A stretch of DNA of 64,000 bases from Aldehydirespirator sp965221185. GTDB taxonomy: Bacteria > Actinomycetota > Acidimicrobiia > Acidimicrobiales > Aldehydirespiratoraceae. Numbering within the stretch: position 1 is the first letter of the stretch; the number at the start of each line of letters is the position of its first letter. Under the pieces are notes generated by a model that made no database searches, was not told the origin of the DNA, and saw only the letters and a list, made by a program, of their open reading frames with translations. Location: positions 2,604,001-2,668,000 of the forward strand of contig OZ244866.1 of assembly GCA_965221185.1 (NCBI GenBank), in the 5' to 3' direction. The translations under genes were made by a program, and so were the position numbers. Below, piece after piece: positions 33,769 through 42,876 of the stretch.

Positions 33769-34209
33769 TCACAAGGCAGCGATGCAGCCGCCAACGAACA
33801 TTGCGGCCAGAACAACGAGTAGCACCAAGACAACCGAGCCACACCAGCCCGAGATTCCACTCCACGAACCGCTCCCTGTGGAGTCGGAGAGCCGTCGAGC
33901 CTCTTCGCGGACAGCGACTCCCCTGGCCGTGGCGACATTCCCCCATCGTCCTCTCAGCGCGGCCACTGCATGCTCACATCCCCCTTGGGAGAGACAACAG
34001 TCAGGGGGCCGAACTCCGTTCTCATCGTAGTCCCTGAGGAGGCGGAGGAGCCTGTTGCACTCGGTCCAGTCGGTCCACTGCGGGTCGGTGTTTCTGAAGG
34101 CGAGCTTGCTCATGGCGTGGTTCAACCTGTGCTCGCAATCCCTGCGCTCATTGGGATCGACGAGGCACTGCCTCATCGCCTCTCGGATGTCGGTGAGTGG
34201 GGTTGCCAC
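33769..34209 (-). CDS. hypothetical protein with C-terminal membrane span
   Basis: A 146-aa open frame not recognised as a family. The N-terminal 110 residues are charged and contain several Cys (PPDCCLSQGGCEHAV, ERRDCEHRL), and a tryptophan-rich WTDWTECNRLLRLLRDYD. The C terminus is a strong hydrophobic segment (CGSVVLVLLVVLAAMFVGGC) that could be a membrane anchor. First gene of the island next to attL. It could be a membrane-tethered accessory protein; no function is claimed. Confidence 0.5.
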   Translation of the reverse strand: MATPLTDIREAMRQCLVDPNERRDCEHRLNHAMSKLAFRNTDPQWTDWTECNRLLRLLRDYDENGVRPPDCCLSQGGCEHAVAALRGRWGNVATARGVAVREEARRLSDSTGSGSWSGISGWCGSVVLVLLVVLAAMFVGGCIAAL

Positions 34210-34655
34210 GGGTCGCGATGGTAGGACCGTCTGCCGTGCCTGTCAAGACCGCAAGGAAAGGGACACTGCCCCCGTTCCCACTCGTCTCCCACAAGGCCAC
34301 AACGCCCCCGGCACCCCCGCGAACGCCGCTCCCAAACCCCACGGCACGCCAGAGCCTGCGCACTCATTATGGGAGTGTGTTCCCGGCGGGTGCGGTTCTG
34401 ACCCGAGCCTACTCTGGCCTTGTGCCTTGGTATTGATCTGTCGTTCCGCTGCTCGTCGGGAGCACGCACCAGCCGGTCGGGCGGATGTGACCCCTCGCAG
34501 GACACCCCCGCGGACCGCCGGGGCCGGGCCCCTGTTGCGGACCCGGCGGCCAGACCGACGACGGGATCGCGGTCATGCCCTGACCGCCTCAAGGTCTACT
34601 GATCTTCGTGCGGTGGGCCTCTAGCTGGTTCGGTTGACACTCCCGGCGACGATTC
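34210..34655. other. island stretch without a recognisable gene
   Basis: About 446 bp. Only overlapping short frames of biased composition occur on both strands. The 34300-34600 part is GC-rich and probably a degraded remnant; I see no RNA gene or repeat in it. Confidence 0.4.
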
Positions 34656-35084
34656 TCAGGCGAGGAGAACCTCTTCGGCGGCCTTGCGGATGGCGCGGTC
34701 GCGGTCTGTGTCGCCGAGGACGTTCCGCAGTTTGGACAGCTCCCGGTACATCGAGCTGCGCGGGTAGCCGAACTCGGCGGCCAGATCGACGATCGGCGTG
34801 CCCGACGCCACGCCTTGCAGCAGCCGCTGCTGGCCGCCGTCAAGCGCCGACACCGACGGTGCTCCCGCATGATGCTGGACCGCGGCCGCGGCCCGCTCGA
34901 GACGCCACGCCCCTTCGCGGCTAGCCAGTGCGGCGAGGCGGTCGAGGTAGATCACCGCCGATGTCTGGTCGTCGATCTCGGACGGCTCGGCGGGCTCAGG
35001 CGTTCCCGACCCGCCTGGCTCAGCGGCGCACGACTCGAGGAGGTCGGCGCAGTCAATGACATCGGTCGGGGCGAGCGGGTCCAT
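34656..35084 (-). CDS. HTH-domain regulator, probably truncated at its 5' end
   Basis: The C-terminal 60 residues resemble a LuxR/GerE-type helix-turn-helix: DGGQQRLLQGVASGTPIVD, LAAEFGYPRSSMYRELSKL, then RDRAIRKAAEEVL. Upstream is an acidic Pro/Glu linker. The frame remains open to 35312 but beyond about 35033 the plus strand carries clear beta-propeller coding sequence, so the upstream part is antisense and the gene has probably lost its front. ATG 35084 is the nearest candidate start. It is likely a fragment of a regulator; function is uncertain. Confidence 0.4.
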   Translation of the reverse strand: MDPLAPTDVIDCADLLESCAAEPGGSGTPEPAEPSEIDDQTSAVIYLDRLAALASREGAWRLERAAAAVQHHAGAPSVSALDGGQQRLLQGVASGTPIVDLAAEFGYPRSSMYRELSKLRNVLGDTDRDRAIRKAAEEVLLA

Positions 35085-35969
35085 TCGGTGCGCTTCGCCG
35101 GCGATGTCGCATATGTCGCAACGGCCAGCGACATCGACCCGCTGCACACGATCGACCTGACAGACCCGACCGATCCCGAGATTCTCGGCGAGCTGAGACT
35201 CCCGGGCTACTTGAGCTACCTTCATCTGATCGATGACGGCATGATGGTCGGCGTTGGCAGCCGCGAGAACGGCTTCGGCGCCGATGTAAGGCTCTTCGAC
35301 GCAGCTGAGCAAGTAGGCGAGCCCGCGGCGCCGCGAGAGCTAGCCAGATGGACTGCCCCAGACGACATCGGCGGGTTCGGCTCGGACCACCGGCGGTTCT
35401 TGTGGTGGCCGCCCGAGCAGATGCTGGTCATCCCGTTGTTCGTGGGAGCGAGCGAGGACCGCCAGGGGTCCGCCGTGGTGCTGAGAATTCAGGCCGAAGA
35501 GATCGTCGAGGTCGGCCGGATCGTGCACGTCCCCGGTGAGACCCCGTTCGCGAAGTCGCCGTGCAGGCTGATCACCGAAGACGACCTGCCAGCTCGCCAG
35601 TCCGGCGAGCCCACCCCATTCGAGGAGACGGTCGGATGGCTGATCGTGTTGGCGTGCGAACCCGGCGACAAGGGGGCTCCGCACAGCCCGGCCGACGACG
35701 AGTGGATGCGGCAGCCCGGATTCGATGTGGCCTGCGATCCGGAGATCCCGCTGAGCGACGAAGAACGCTCCATCGTGGCGCAGGTCTCTGAGACGAACGA
35801 GACGATCAACTACTGCTGGACCAACGTATACCCCAACCTGATCTGGCGCAGTGTCGTGATCGGCGACGAACTGTGGACGCTGAGCTACCCGGGCGGCATC
35901 AGCGGACAGAGCAAAGGCCACTTGGAGGTCAACGACATCGAGACGCTGGAGCGCCTAGGAGACTGTTGA
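35033..35969 (+). pseudogene. 5'-truncated beta-propeller protein interrupted near its end by an IS
   Basis: The C-terminal portion of a secreted actinobacterial beta-propeller domain protein: RGERVHSVRFAGDVAYVAT, PLHTIDLTDPTDPEILGEL, LPGYLSYLHLIDDGMMVGVG, RFLWWPPEQMLVIPLF and LWTLSYPGGI. The N-terminal half and signal peptide are missing, with homology starting about 35033 where it meets the HTH fragment. The IS1182-like element is inserted at CTAG 35955-35958; the original last codons resume at 37857 and end with TAG at 37871-37873, so only six codons lie beyond the insertion. Not expected to be functional. Confidence 0.7.
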
Positions 35970-37852
35970 GTAATTCGGTCCGGGGTGCTCGCGTTTGTGG
36001 TGGTGGGGTGGGAGAATGGGGGTCATGCAGGGAACTGAGGGACCGGATCGGGTGCTGTTGGACGCGTTGGGCCTGTGTGGGGGTCTGGTGCGTGAGGGGT
36101 CGCTGTATCGGTTCTTGGCCGAGAACCGGCTGCGGCTGTTCCCTGATGAGATGTTCGCGGATCTCTTCGGGCCTCGGGGCCGGCCGTCGGTGCCGGGTTC
36201 GGTGGTGGCGACGGTGATGGTCCTGCAGGCCTTGGAGGGGTGCTCTGACCGTGAGGCGGCCGAGCGGCTGCGGTGTGATCTGCGCTGGAAGGCCGCGGCG
36301 GGTCTGGCCGTGGACGATGAGGGGTTCCACTACAGCGTGCTGGCGCTGTGGCGCCAGCGGCTGCGCGCGAGCGGGCGCCCGGAGCGGGTCTTCGACGCGG
36401 TGCGCGAGCTGGCCGCGGCCTGCGGGGCGCTGTCGAAGAGCCGCCGCCGGGCGCTTGACTCCACGGTGCTGTTTGACGCGGTGGCGACCCAGGACACCTA
36501 CACGATGATCGCGGCTGCGATCAGGCGCTGCCGCCGACTCATCGGCGAGGCCGCTGATCTGGAGCTGATGCGCGACTACCGCGTTGGGGCCAAGCCGTCG
36601 TGTGTGTGGTCTGATCGCGATGAGCGGGCCTGGCTCGTCGACGAGTTGGTCACCGACGCCCAGGCGGTTCTCAAAGCAGTGGAGGGCCTCGAGCTCACAG
36701 GCGAACAAGCCGACGCGGCGGCGCTCTTGGCCGCGGTGGCCGGCCAAGACGTCGAGCCGGACCCGAAGGTGCCGGGACGCTGGCGCATCGCGCGCCGCGT
36801 CGCTGAGGGCCGCATCATCTCAACAGCAGACCCCGAGGCCCGCCACGCCCGCAAGACCCGCTCTGTGCGCCGCGACGGCTACAAGGCCCACATCGTCGCA
36901 GAGCCCGAAACCGGCATCATCACCGCCGCAGAACTCACCCCAGCAGACGCCTCAGACGCCAAAGTCGGCGCCCGGCTCCTCACCACCGACACCACCGCCA
37001 CCACCGCCACCGACGACACCGCCACCGACGACACCGACGACGACACCGACACCGACGACGACACCGACACCACCGACACCGACACCGACGACACCGACAC
37101 CACCGACACCGACGACGGCGCCGAGCCTGGGGGCAGGCTGGTGCTGGCGGACTCCGCGTACGCGTCGGGCGAGGCGCTCGAGGCCTTCACCGGCGCCGGA
37201 TGGGACACCGCGATCAAGCCCATCGAACCCACCGCGCGCATCGCCGGGGGCTTGACCCGAGACGACTTCGACATCGACGCCGGCGCACAGACCGTGACCT
37301 GCCCCGCAGGACACACCAGGCCCGTCACCTCGGGCGCGGCGCGCTTCGGCAAGCTGTGCGCGGCGTGCCCGCTGCGGGCGCGCTGCACCACCTCTGAGCG
37401 GGGTCGCAGCGTCACCGTCGACGCCCACCACGCCCACCGCGAGGCCAACAGGGGCCGCTGGAGGCGCGCCGGCACCCAGGCCGCGTACCGCCGGCACCGG
37501 CCCATGGCCGAGCGAAGCATCGCCTGGCTCACCCGAGGCAAAGCCAGACGCGTCCCCTACCGCGGCGTCGCCGCCAACAACCTCTGGCTCACCACCAGAG
37601 CCGCCGCAGTCAACCTCGCGCGTCTCACCAACCTCGGCCTCACCCACAACGGAACCGGATTCGCCCTGCCAACCCCCGCCTGACACCCCCACCGGAGCCC
37701 GACTCGCCCCGCCAACCCCCGCCTGACACCCCCACCGCAACCCGACCCTGCCCAACGCGCACACCCCGCACCAAAAGGAACCCGGCAGCCAACACCGCGC
37801 AGCCACACGACCGCCACACCGCGGCCGGCAACCCCACTTGCTCAACAGTCTC
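35959..37852 (+). mobile_element. IS1182-like insertion sequence
   Basis: A complete element of about 1.9 kb. The ends are 12-bp inverted repeats GAGACTGTTGAG and CTCAACAGTCTC, flanked by a direct CTAG duplication (35955-35958 and 37853-37856). It contains one transposase gene followed by a 37-bp reiteration of the transposase 3' end (37661-37697 copied at 37704-37740). It is inserted in a beta-propeller gene remnant. Confidence 0.88.
36025..37683 (+). CDS. IS1182-type DDE transposase with Asp/Thr-repeat insert
   Basis: A 552-aa transposase. The N-terminal domain has ENRLRLFPDEMFADLFG and DREAAERLRCDLRWK; the catalytic domain has LDSTVLFDAVATQDTY (first D), LVLADSAYASGEALEAF (second D) and the C-terminal AYRRHRPMAERSIAWLTRG with the catalytic Glu, so it should be active. 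Between the first and second D, about residues 324-367, is a low-complexity run of TD, DT and TDD repeats absent from typical relatives. ATG 36025 is used; 36016 is another in-frame choice. Reading frames on the opposite strand here are shadows. Confidence 0.9.
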   Translation: MQGTEGPDRVLLDALGLCGGLVREGSLYRFLAENRLRLFPDEMFADLFGPRGRPSVPGSVVATVMVLQALEGCSDREAAERLRCDLRWKAAAGLAVDDEGFHYSVLALWRQRLRASGRPERVFDAVRELAAACGALSKSRRRALDSTVLFDAVATQDTYTMIAAAIRRCRRLIGEAADLELMRDYRVGAKPSCVWSDRDERAWLVDELVTDAQAVLKAVEGLELTGEQADAAALLAAVAGQDVEPDPKVPGRWRIARRVAEGRIISTADPEARHARKTRSVRRDGYKAHIVAEPETGIITAAELTPADASDAKVGARLLTTDTTATTATDDTATDDTDDDTDTDDDTDTTDTDTDDTDTTDTDDGAEPGGRLVLADSAYASGEALEAFTGAGWDTAIKPIEPTARIAGGLTRDDFDIDAGAQTVTCPAGHTRPVTSGAARFGKLCAACPLRARCTTSERGRSVTVDAHHAHREANRGRWRRAGTQAAYRRHRPMAERSIAWLTRGKARRVPYRGVAANNLWLTTRAAAVNLARLTNLGLTHNGTGFALPTPA

Positions 37853-38138
37853 CTAGCCGCGCTCGAACTCTAGATCCCCCCTCTCCACGCGATGCTGGGC
37901 CTGCGTGTCGACGGGCCCTCAGATTCTGGCCCTCGCCGCCACAGGATGACCGCCAAGCCGTCGGCGTCCCGCAATCACTGCGGCCACTCTCAGCGCCGGA
38001 CCGACCCGCCAATCGGGCTAGTCCCGTCCCCGGCCGCCGCGCGGCGGCCTGCGTCGCGGGTTCGGCAGGGCGGCCTCGATCACCTCTTGGGCGAAGTACT
38101 GCATCTTCACTGTGCGATGCCGTTGATTGGGCAAAGCA

Positions 38139-39202
38139 GGGTGACCTCCACCGGTGGATGCAAGTGATCGGCCATGATGGCCGGTCGCACACCAGCATCC
38201 GATCCGGTGGAGGTTCACAGTATGGCACAGCGTCTTTGCTTCGACGAACGCGCTCGCGTCGAGGCCATGTCAGCCGAGGGGGTCAGCGTCGCGGTGATGG
38301 CGGCTCGCTTGGGCAGGGATCCATCGACGATCCATCGTGAGATCAAGCGCGGCGGCGTGGGGGGCAGCTACCGCGCCGAGGCAGCGCAGGCGGCCTCGGA
38401 CGCCCGGGCGGTGAGGCCCAAGACGCCCAAGCTCGCCGCCGATGCGAGCCTGGCGCGTGCGGTCACAGAAGGGCTCAAAGCTCGCCGGTCGCCGCATGCT
38501 CTCTCAGCGGAGCTGCGCGCAGAGGGGCACAGGATCTGCGCGGAGACGATCTATCGGGCCTGCTATGACCACACCGGCGCCGGGGGCCTGCCAGAGGGCT
38601 GCTGGCGGCTGCTGCCGCGGCGCTGCCGACGGCGCAAGCCCAGGGGCCGCCACAAGCGAAAGCGCAGCCCGCTGGGCGTTTTCAAGCCCATATCGCAACG
38701 TCCAGCCAGCGTCGAGGACCGCCGCGAGGCCGGGCACTGGGAGGGCGACTTGATCATCGGCGCCAACAACCGGTCCGCGGTCGCGACCCTCGTGGAGCGC
38801 ACCAGCCGCCAGACCCTCACAGTGGGACTGCCCCACGGCTACGACGCCCCCAGCACCGCGCAGGCGGTCACCGCGGCGCTGGCCCGCCAGCCCCGCCACC
38901 TGGTCAAGACCCTGACCTGGGACCAGGGACGCGAGATGGCCCGCTGGGCCGACATCGAGGCCGCCCTGGGCATCGAGGTCTACTTCTGTGACCCGCACTC
39001 GCCGTGGCAGCGCCCCACCAACGAGCAGACCAACGGACTGCTGCGACGCTGGCTGCCCAAAGGCACCGACCTCAACATCGGCACAGTGCGCCTCGCCGTC
39101 ATCGAGGACCACCTCAACACCATGCCCCGCAAGCTCCACGACTGGGACACAGCCCACAGCGTCTATGCTGCCCTCACTTGCAACCACCGGTAGAGCTTGC
39201 CC
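38139..39202 (+). mobile_element. IS30-like insertion sequence
   Basis: About 1064 bp with imperfect inverted ends sharing CACCGGTGG/TACCGGTGG and TGCAAGTGA, and a possible AGCA duplication on both sides (ending 38138 and starting 39203). The right end is about 34 bp from the start of the SMC-like ATPase gene. The 280 bp between the two IS elements (37857-38138) hold the last codons of the beta-propeller remnant and nothing else recognised. Confidence 0.8.
38222..39193 (+). CDS. IS30-family transposase
   Basis: A 323-aa DDE transposase. It has an N-terminal helix-turn-helix (EGVSVAVMAARLGRDPSTIH, then REIKRGG), the HWEGDLIIGANNRSAVATLV catalytic Asp region (about residues 174-193), TWDQGREMARWADIE with the second Asp, and YFCDPHSPWQRPTNEQTNGL with the catalytic Glu. 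ATG 38222 has GGAGG a short distance upstream. Complete and probably active. Confidence 0.93.
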   Translation: MAQRLCFDERARVEAMSAEGVSVAVMAARLGRDPSTIHREIKRGGVGGSYRAEAAQAASDARAVRPKTPKLAADASLARAVTEGLKARRSPHALSAELRAEGHRICAETIYRACYDHTGAGGLPEGCWRLLPRRCRRRKPRGRHKRKRSPLGVFKPISQRPASVEDRREAGHWEGDLIIGANNRSAVATLVERTSRQTLTVGLPHGYDAPSTAQAVTAALARQPRHLVKTLTWDQGREMARWADIEAALGIEVYFCDPHSPWQRPTNEQTNGLLRRWLPKGTDLNIGTVRLAVIEDHLNTMPRKLHDWDTAHSVYAALTCNHR

Positions 39203-39236
39203 AGCATTCGCCTTCCTATCCAATGGAGCACGACGA

Positions 39237-41174
39237 ATGCGCGTGACCAAGTTCTCGCTGCCCGTCTTCCATCGTGTGACTCTCAAGAACTTTTCTCTCT
39301 ATACAGAAAACACAGAAGTTGTTATTGACGTCGCCGACGGCGTGTCGTGCCTCGTAGGGGCCAACGGCATAGGCAAGTCGACTTTCATCGCGGCCGTCAA
39401 CTATGGATTGTGAGGCCGCGTTCCCGAGCCTGACGAAACCTTCCGCTCTTCAGAAGAGTACTTTCAGAACGTCCGAGCATTCACTGCCTCTTTCTTTAGT
39501 GGCCGCATTACCGAGCTCGATAGGGGAAGGGCTGAGGTAGAGCTTGAGTTTTCTATCAAAGACGACACCTATCACATCAGGCGCAATCCATTCTCTCCTG
39601 ACGAACTCTTGTCCGCTAACCTTAACGGTGTTTCTCTCAGCGCCGACCATAGCTTAGGAATGTCAGGATTGAACGAAGCGTACAAGTCATCAGTGGCCAG
39701 ATCAGTAGGAGTTCCCACCTTCGAACAGTTCGTATTCCTTCAGTTCTTCATATTCACGTTCGATGAGCGACGCCACTTAACATTCTGGGAGCCAGCCGTC
39801 CAAAGGCAAATGCTTCTCCTCGCCTTCGGCGAGGATGCTCATGACGCACAGGAGGCAGAGAATCTGAGACGGACAATTGAGCGACTTGAGTCCAACGCCC
39901 GTAATGCAAACTACCAGGCTACCGAAACGAGGAAGAGGCTTGAGACTGCCCAGCGATTAGTTGCAGGGTTAGATCCCGACGCTCTTGACCTCCAGGTTGA
40001 GCACGAAAAGCTTGACCGACAACTGGAAGAACTTCTTGTTCGCGAGAACGAGCGTCTGGGAGAGCTTGCAGATTCTGAGTTAACAGCTGCCCACCTTCAC
40101 GCGCGGGCCCTAGCACTCAAAGAACGGATCGATGGGGCCTTCGCTCAACGCGTGGCAAGGACGCCCGACATCAGTAGCCGTTCGATCATTACGAACTCAA
40201 TCATCGCGGAATCATGCCAGGTGTGTGGCGCAACTGGGCCCGAAACTATTGAGGCCATTCTTGAGCGTGCTCGGGCCTTGACCTGCCCATTGTGCGGCAC
40301 CAATCTCCCAACGCAAGATAACGCGGAAGACATGATGCGGGAGTTAGCAGACCTCGATACCGAACTGGCTTCAGTTGCGCTTAGCTTGCAAGACGAACAA
40401 TCACGCCAACATCGCTTACGCCAGGAGACGCGTAGGCTTCGCGCATCTATCTCAGAACAACAGGCACGTCTATCGCACTTTGAGCAAGACAATCGTAGTC
40501 TACCGTCGATCGACACGACGAGCGTTTCAGAACTTCATGAATCAATTCGCGCAAGCGAACGAATGATTCGAGAACTCAACGAGTTCAAAGTCGTAACTCG
40601 GGAACAGCGTGACGAAGCGTTGCTCAAGCTTCGAGAGATTCAGGATCGAGTTGCACAGCACTACATGGCTTCGGAGTCACAATTCTTAGCTACATTCAAG
40701 ACACTGGCAGAGGCGTTTCTCGGCTTGGATATTGACATCCGGTTCGACTCCCGACGAAACGACATTTCGCTCGTGCTCGATATAGAAGGCCGGTCCCGTC
40801 GGCAACATCATCAGCTATCCGAGAGTCAGCGATTCTTCATCGATATCGCTCTGCGGATGGCGGTAGTGAGCTTCATCGCAGCGGATGACACAGGCACCCT
40901 TCTAATCGACACCCCCGAGGGATCTCTAGATATCGCGTACGAGAGCAGAGCTGGAGAAATGTTCGCCCAGTTTGTGCGCGGCGGCTATCATATGATGATG
41001 ACGGCCAACGTCAACACATCTCAACTACTACGATCTCTCGCCTGTCGCTGCGGCCCAAGCAAGATGCAGATCGTCCGTATGACCGAGTGGACAACGCTGT
41101 CGGAAGTACAATTCTCAGCGTACGAGTTGTTCGAAGAAGCATATGACGCTATTGAAGCCGAACTTCGCTCCTGA
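39237..41174 (+). pseudogene. SMC/Rad50-like ATPase with zinc-hook motif, interrupted by in-frame TGA
   Basis: The frame encodes 645 residues if the TGA at codon 59 (39411-39413) is read through. Walker A VGANGIGKSTFIAAVNYGL ends exactly at that stop, and the continuation GRVPEPDETFRSSEEYF is in the same frame. A helical middle carries two CxxC pairs (CQVC about residue 327 and CPLC about 350), like a Rad50 zinc hook, then ABC signature LSESQRFFIDIALRMA (about 527) and Walker B TLLIDTPEGSLD (about 554). It is the first of four co-directional genes. The ATG has GGAG upstream, and an IS30 copy sits just ahead. Either the gene is inactive, translation restarts at TTG 39609 without Walker A, or UGA is recoded; simple inactivation is most likely. 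Confidence 0.8.
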
Positions 41175-41193
41175 CTTATCGGCTAGTACTCGC

Positions 41194-41802
41194 ATGGCTC
41201 CAATCGAAGCGGCATTCGATTGCCTCACGGTCGTCTCACTAATGCGAGACTTCCGTTTCGAACCGTCCGCTGAGGAGGTCCAGATGCTGACTTATCTGGC
41301 GTCCGTCTTGGCCTTATACGATCGGCGTGGCGAAGGTGTAACATCTTGGGGTTACCGGTTCGATTCGACATCTAGCGGGGCTCCGTTTAGTTCCGTCTTG
41401 TCGATGCAGATTGAACGCCTTGTCGCCGATGAGGCGCTCGTCATCGATGGTGACGGCTTGCAATTGACCGAACACGGCCGCGCTTTGCAGCACGGCCTGG
41501 CGAGACTGCAGCTAACTGCGTCTCGTATTGGCTACCTTGATTCCGCTAGCTCCACGCTCTTGGCCCTTCCGCCTGGCGTCATTAGAGCCGCCTTCGGCCA
41601 GGGCCTGTCGACTTCGACGCTCCGTCTCGAGGCCGGTGCCCGCCCCCTGTCATCTGAAGCTAGCCTTGCTCAGTTGTATGCTGACTTTGATACCCTCGCT
41701 GCCGCGCTAGGCCCCGGCCAGCACAGTCTATTAGCCGCCTCCGTGCTGTGGCTTAGCTATCTCGTCGAGCAAACGGATCCCTTTACCGAACTCGATGATT
41801 GA
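41194..41802 (+). CDS. small middle component of an ATPase-nuclease system
   Basis: A 202-aa protein not recognised with certainty. It resembles the middle component of ABC-three-component systems: N-terminal PIEAAFDCLTVVSLM, a winged-helix-like middle (QIERLVADEALVIDGDGLQL, TEHGRALQHGL) and a helical C terminus (HSLLAASVLWLSYLVEQTDP). ATG 41194 lies 19 bp past the ATPase stop; an earlier in-frame ATG (41143) would overlap it. Its stop overlaps the nuclease gene start by 8 bp, so the three are translationally coupled. It probably bridges ATPase and nuclease; this is inference. Confidence 0.65.
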   Translation: MAPIEAAFDCLTVVSLMRDFRFEPSAEEVQMLTYLASVLALYDRRGEGVTSWGYRFDSTSSGAPFSSVLSMQIERLVADEALVIDGDGLQLTEHGRALQHGLARLQLTASRIGYLDSASSTLLALPPGVIRAAFGQGLSTSTLRLEAGARPLSSEASLAQLYADFDTLAAALGPGQHSLLAASVLWLSYLVEQTDPFTELDD

Positions 41803-42841
41803 CTACGAGCAACTCAAGGCTCTCGCAGGGAAGCTGAGTGTCCCGGTCGCGACAACCGCCTTTCCAGATCAAGGCGAGGATACCATCAGGGCAGTTCTGG
41901 CAGCCTGTCGGAGGATCTTCGTCCAACTCGATCCCACTCAGTTGCAGGCACCGGTTGTGGTGTTTGCCCAGGCCACCGGGGACACCGTTCTTGACTCTCA
42001 CTCCGGGATACAGGTGACTAACCTCCTGGGTCTTACTACATACACCCCTTCCGGCTTCTTCTTGCAGATCGATCCGCATACTAATACGATGCATCTCTGG
42101 CCCGGACACGCCCCGCTCGACGTTGAGCACCTTCGCAAATACGGGATCATCTTCATACACGACGCTGGAAATGAGAGACTCTTGATATCAGATCAGGAGG
42201 TCTCACTACCACGTATCTTCTCAGGAGAACAGAGCTTCTTCTCGACACCATACTACGCAGATCTTGACGACGCACTGCAGTACTATGACAGTGCACTAGT
42301 TAGGCGGTCTCAATGTGACATACTAGAACGCACTTGGTTTGATGATAACCGACTGTATTTGAAGGCCGGACCGGAAGACGCCATTCAGCGATCGCTCCTT
42401 CGGTTCTTGCGCCAAAGCCTCCGTGCCAATGCTGAGGTCATGCGTGAGCAAAAGGTCAATGAAACCGATCCGGTTGATATCCGGGTTACCTTTCAGTTCT
42501 CGAACCGAGTCGCGCTGCTTGAGATCAAGTAGCTCGGCAAGTCGCGGAAGGAAAACGGGGATCTTGCAACGCAGTGGACCCAAGCGAGGGCCATCGATGG
42601 CGCCGTTCAGCTGGTACGCTATCTTGACAACTACGCTCTGTCCTCGCCGGCATCAGTAGCCTTAGGATATCTCGTTATTCTCGATGCTCGACGGCAAAAG
42701 CTCACACCTACGATGAGTACAATAGCGATGACTCATGGCATGCACTATGCTACACAGAACATTCAGTTTCCGACTGAGTACACTCGTCGTGCAGATTTTG
42801 CTGCGCCGCTCAGGATGTTTGCTGAGCCGGTCGTAAGTTAG
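41795..42841 (+). pseudogene. PD-(D/E)XK-like nuclease, interrupted by in-frame TAG
   Basis: The 348-codon frame is broken by TAG at 42530-42532 (codon 246), then continues in the same phase to a second TAG at 42839-42841. The break lies exactly after the nuclease motif: DPVDIRVTFQFSNRVALLEI then K, which gives Asp228, Glu243 and Lys245 of a PD-(D/E)XK fold. The next residues (LGKSRKENGDLATQWTQA) suggest the stop replaced a Trp codon (TGG to TAG). The 100 residues after it (AVQLVRYLDNYALS, LGYLVILDARRQKL) would complete the fold. It is the presumed effector of the four-gene set and likely inactive as it stands. Confidence 0.72.
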
Positions 42842-42876
42842 CCCCAAATTTGGCATTGCATCGGGATTCGACAAGC

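Noticed and set aside
33407..33946. 179-codon minus-strand frame across selC
   Set aside because: Runs through the tRNA gene and att site; not coding-like.
36879..37845. Valine/serine- and glycine-rich minus-strand frames inside the IS
   Set aside because: Complement of the Asp/Thr repeat in the transposase; composition fully explained by it.
39411..39413. Selenocysteine codon in the SMC-like ATPase
   Set aside because: A UGA-reading tRNA exists nearby, but no SECIS-like stem follows at the usual distance, related ATPases are not known selenoproteins, and a partner gene has a TAG stop, so decay is simpler. Kept only as a test in the finding on premature stops.
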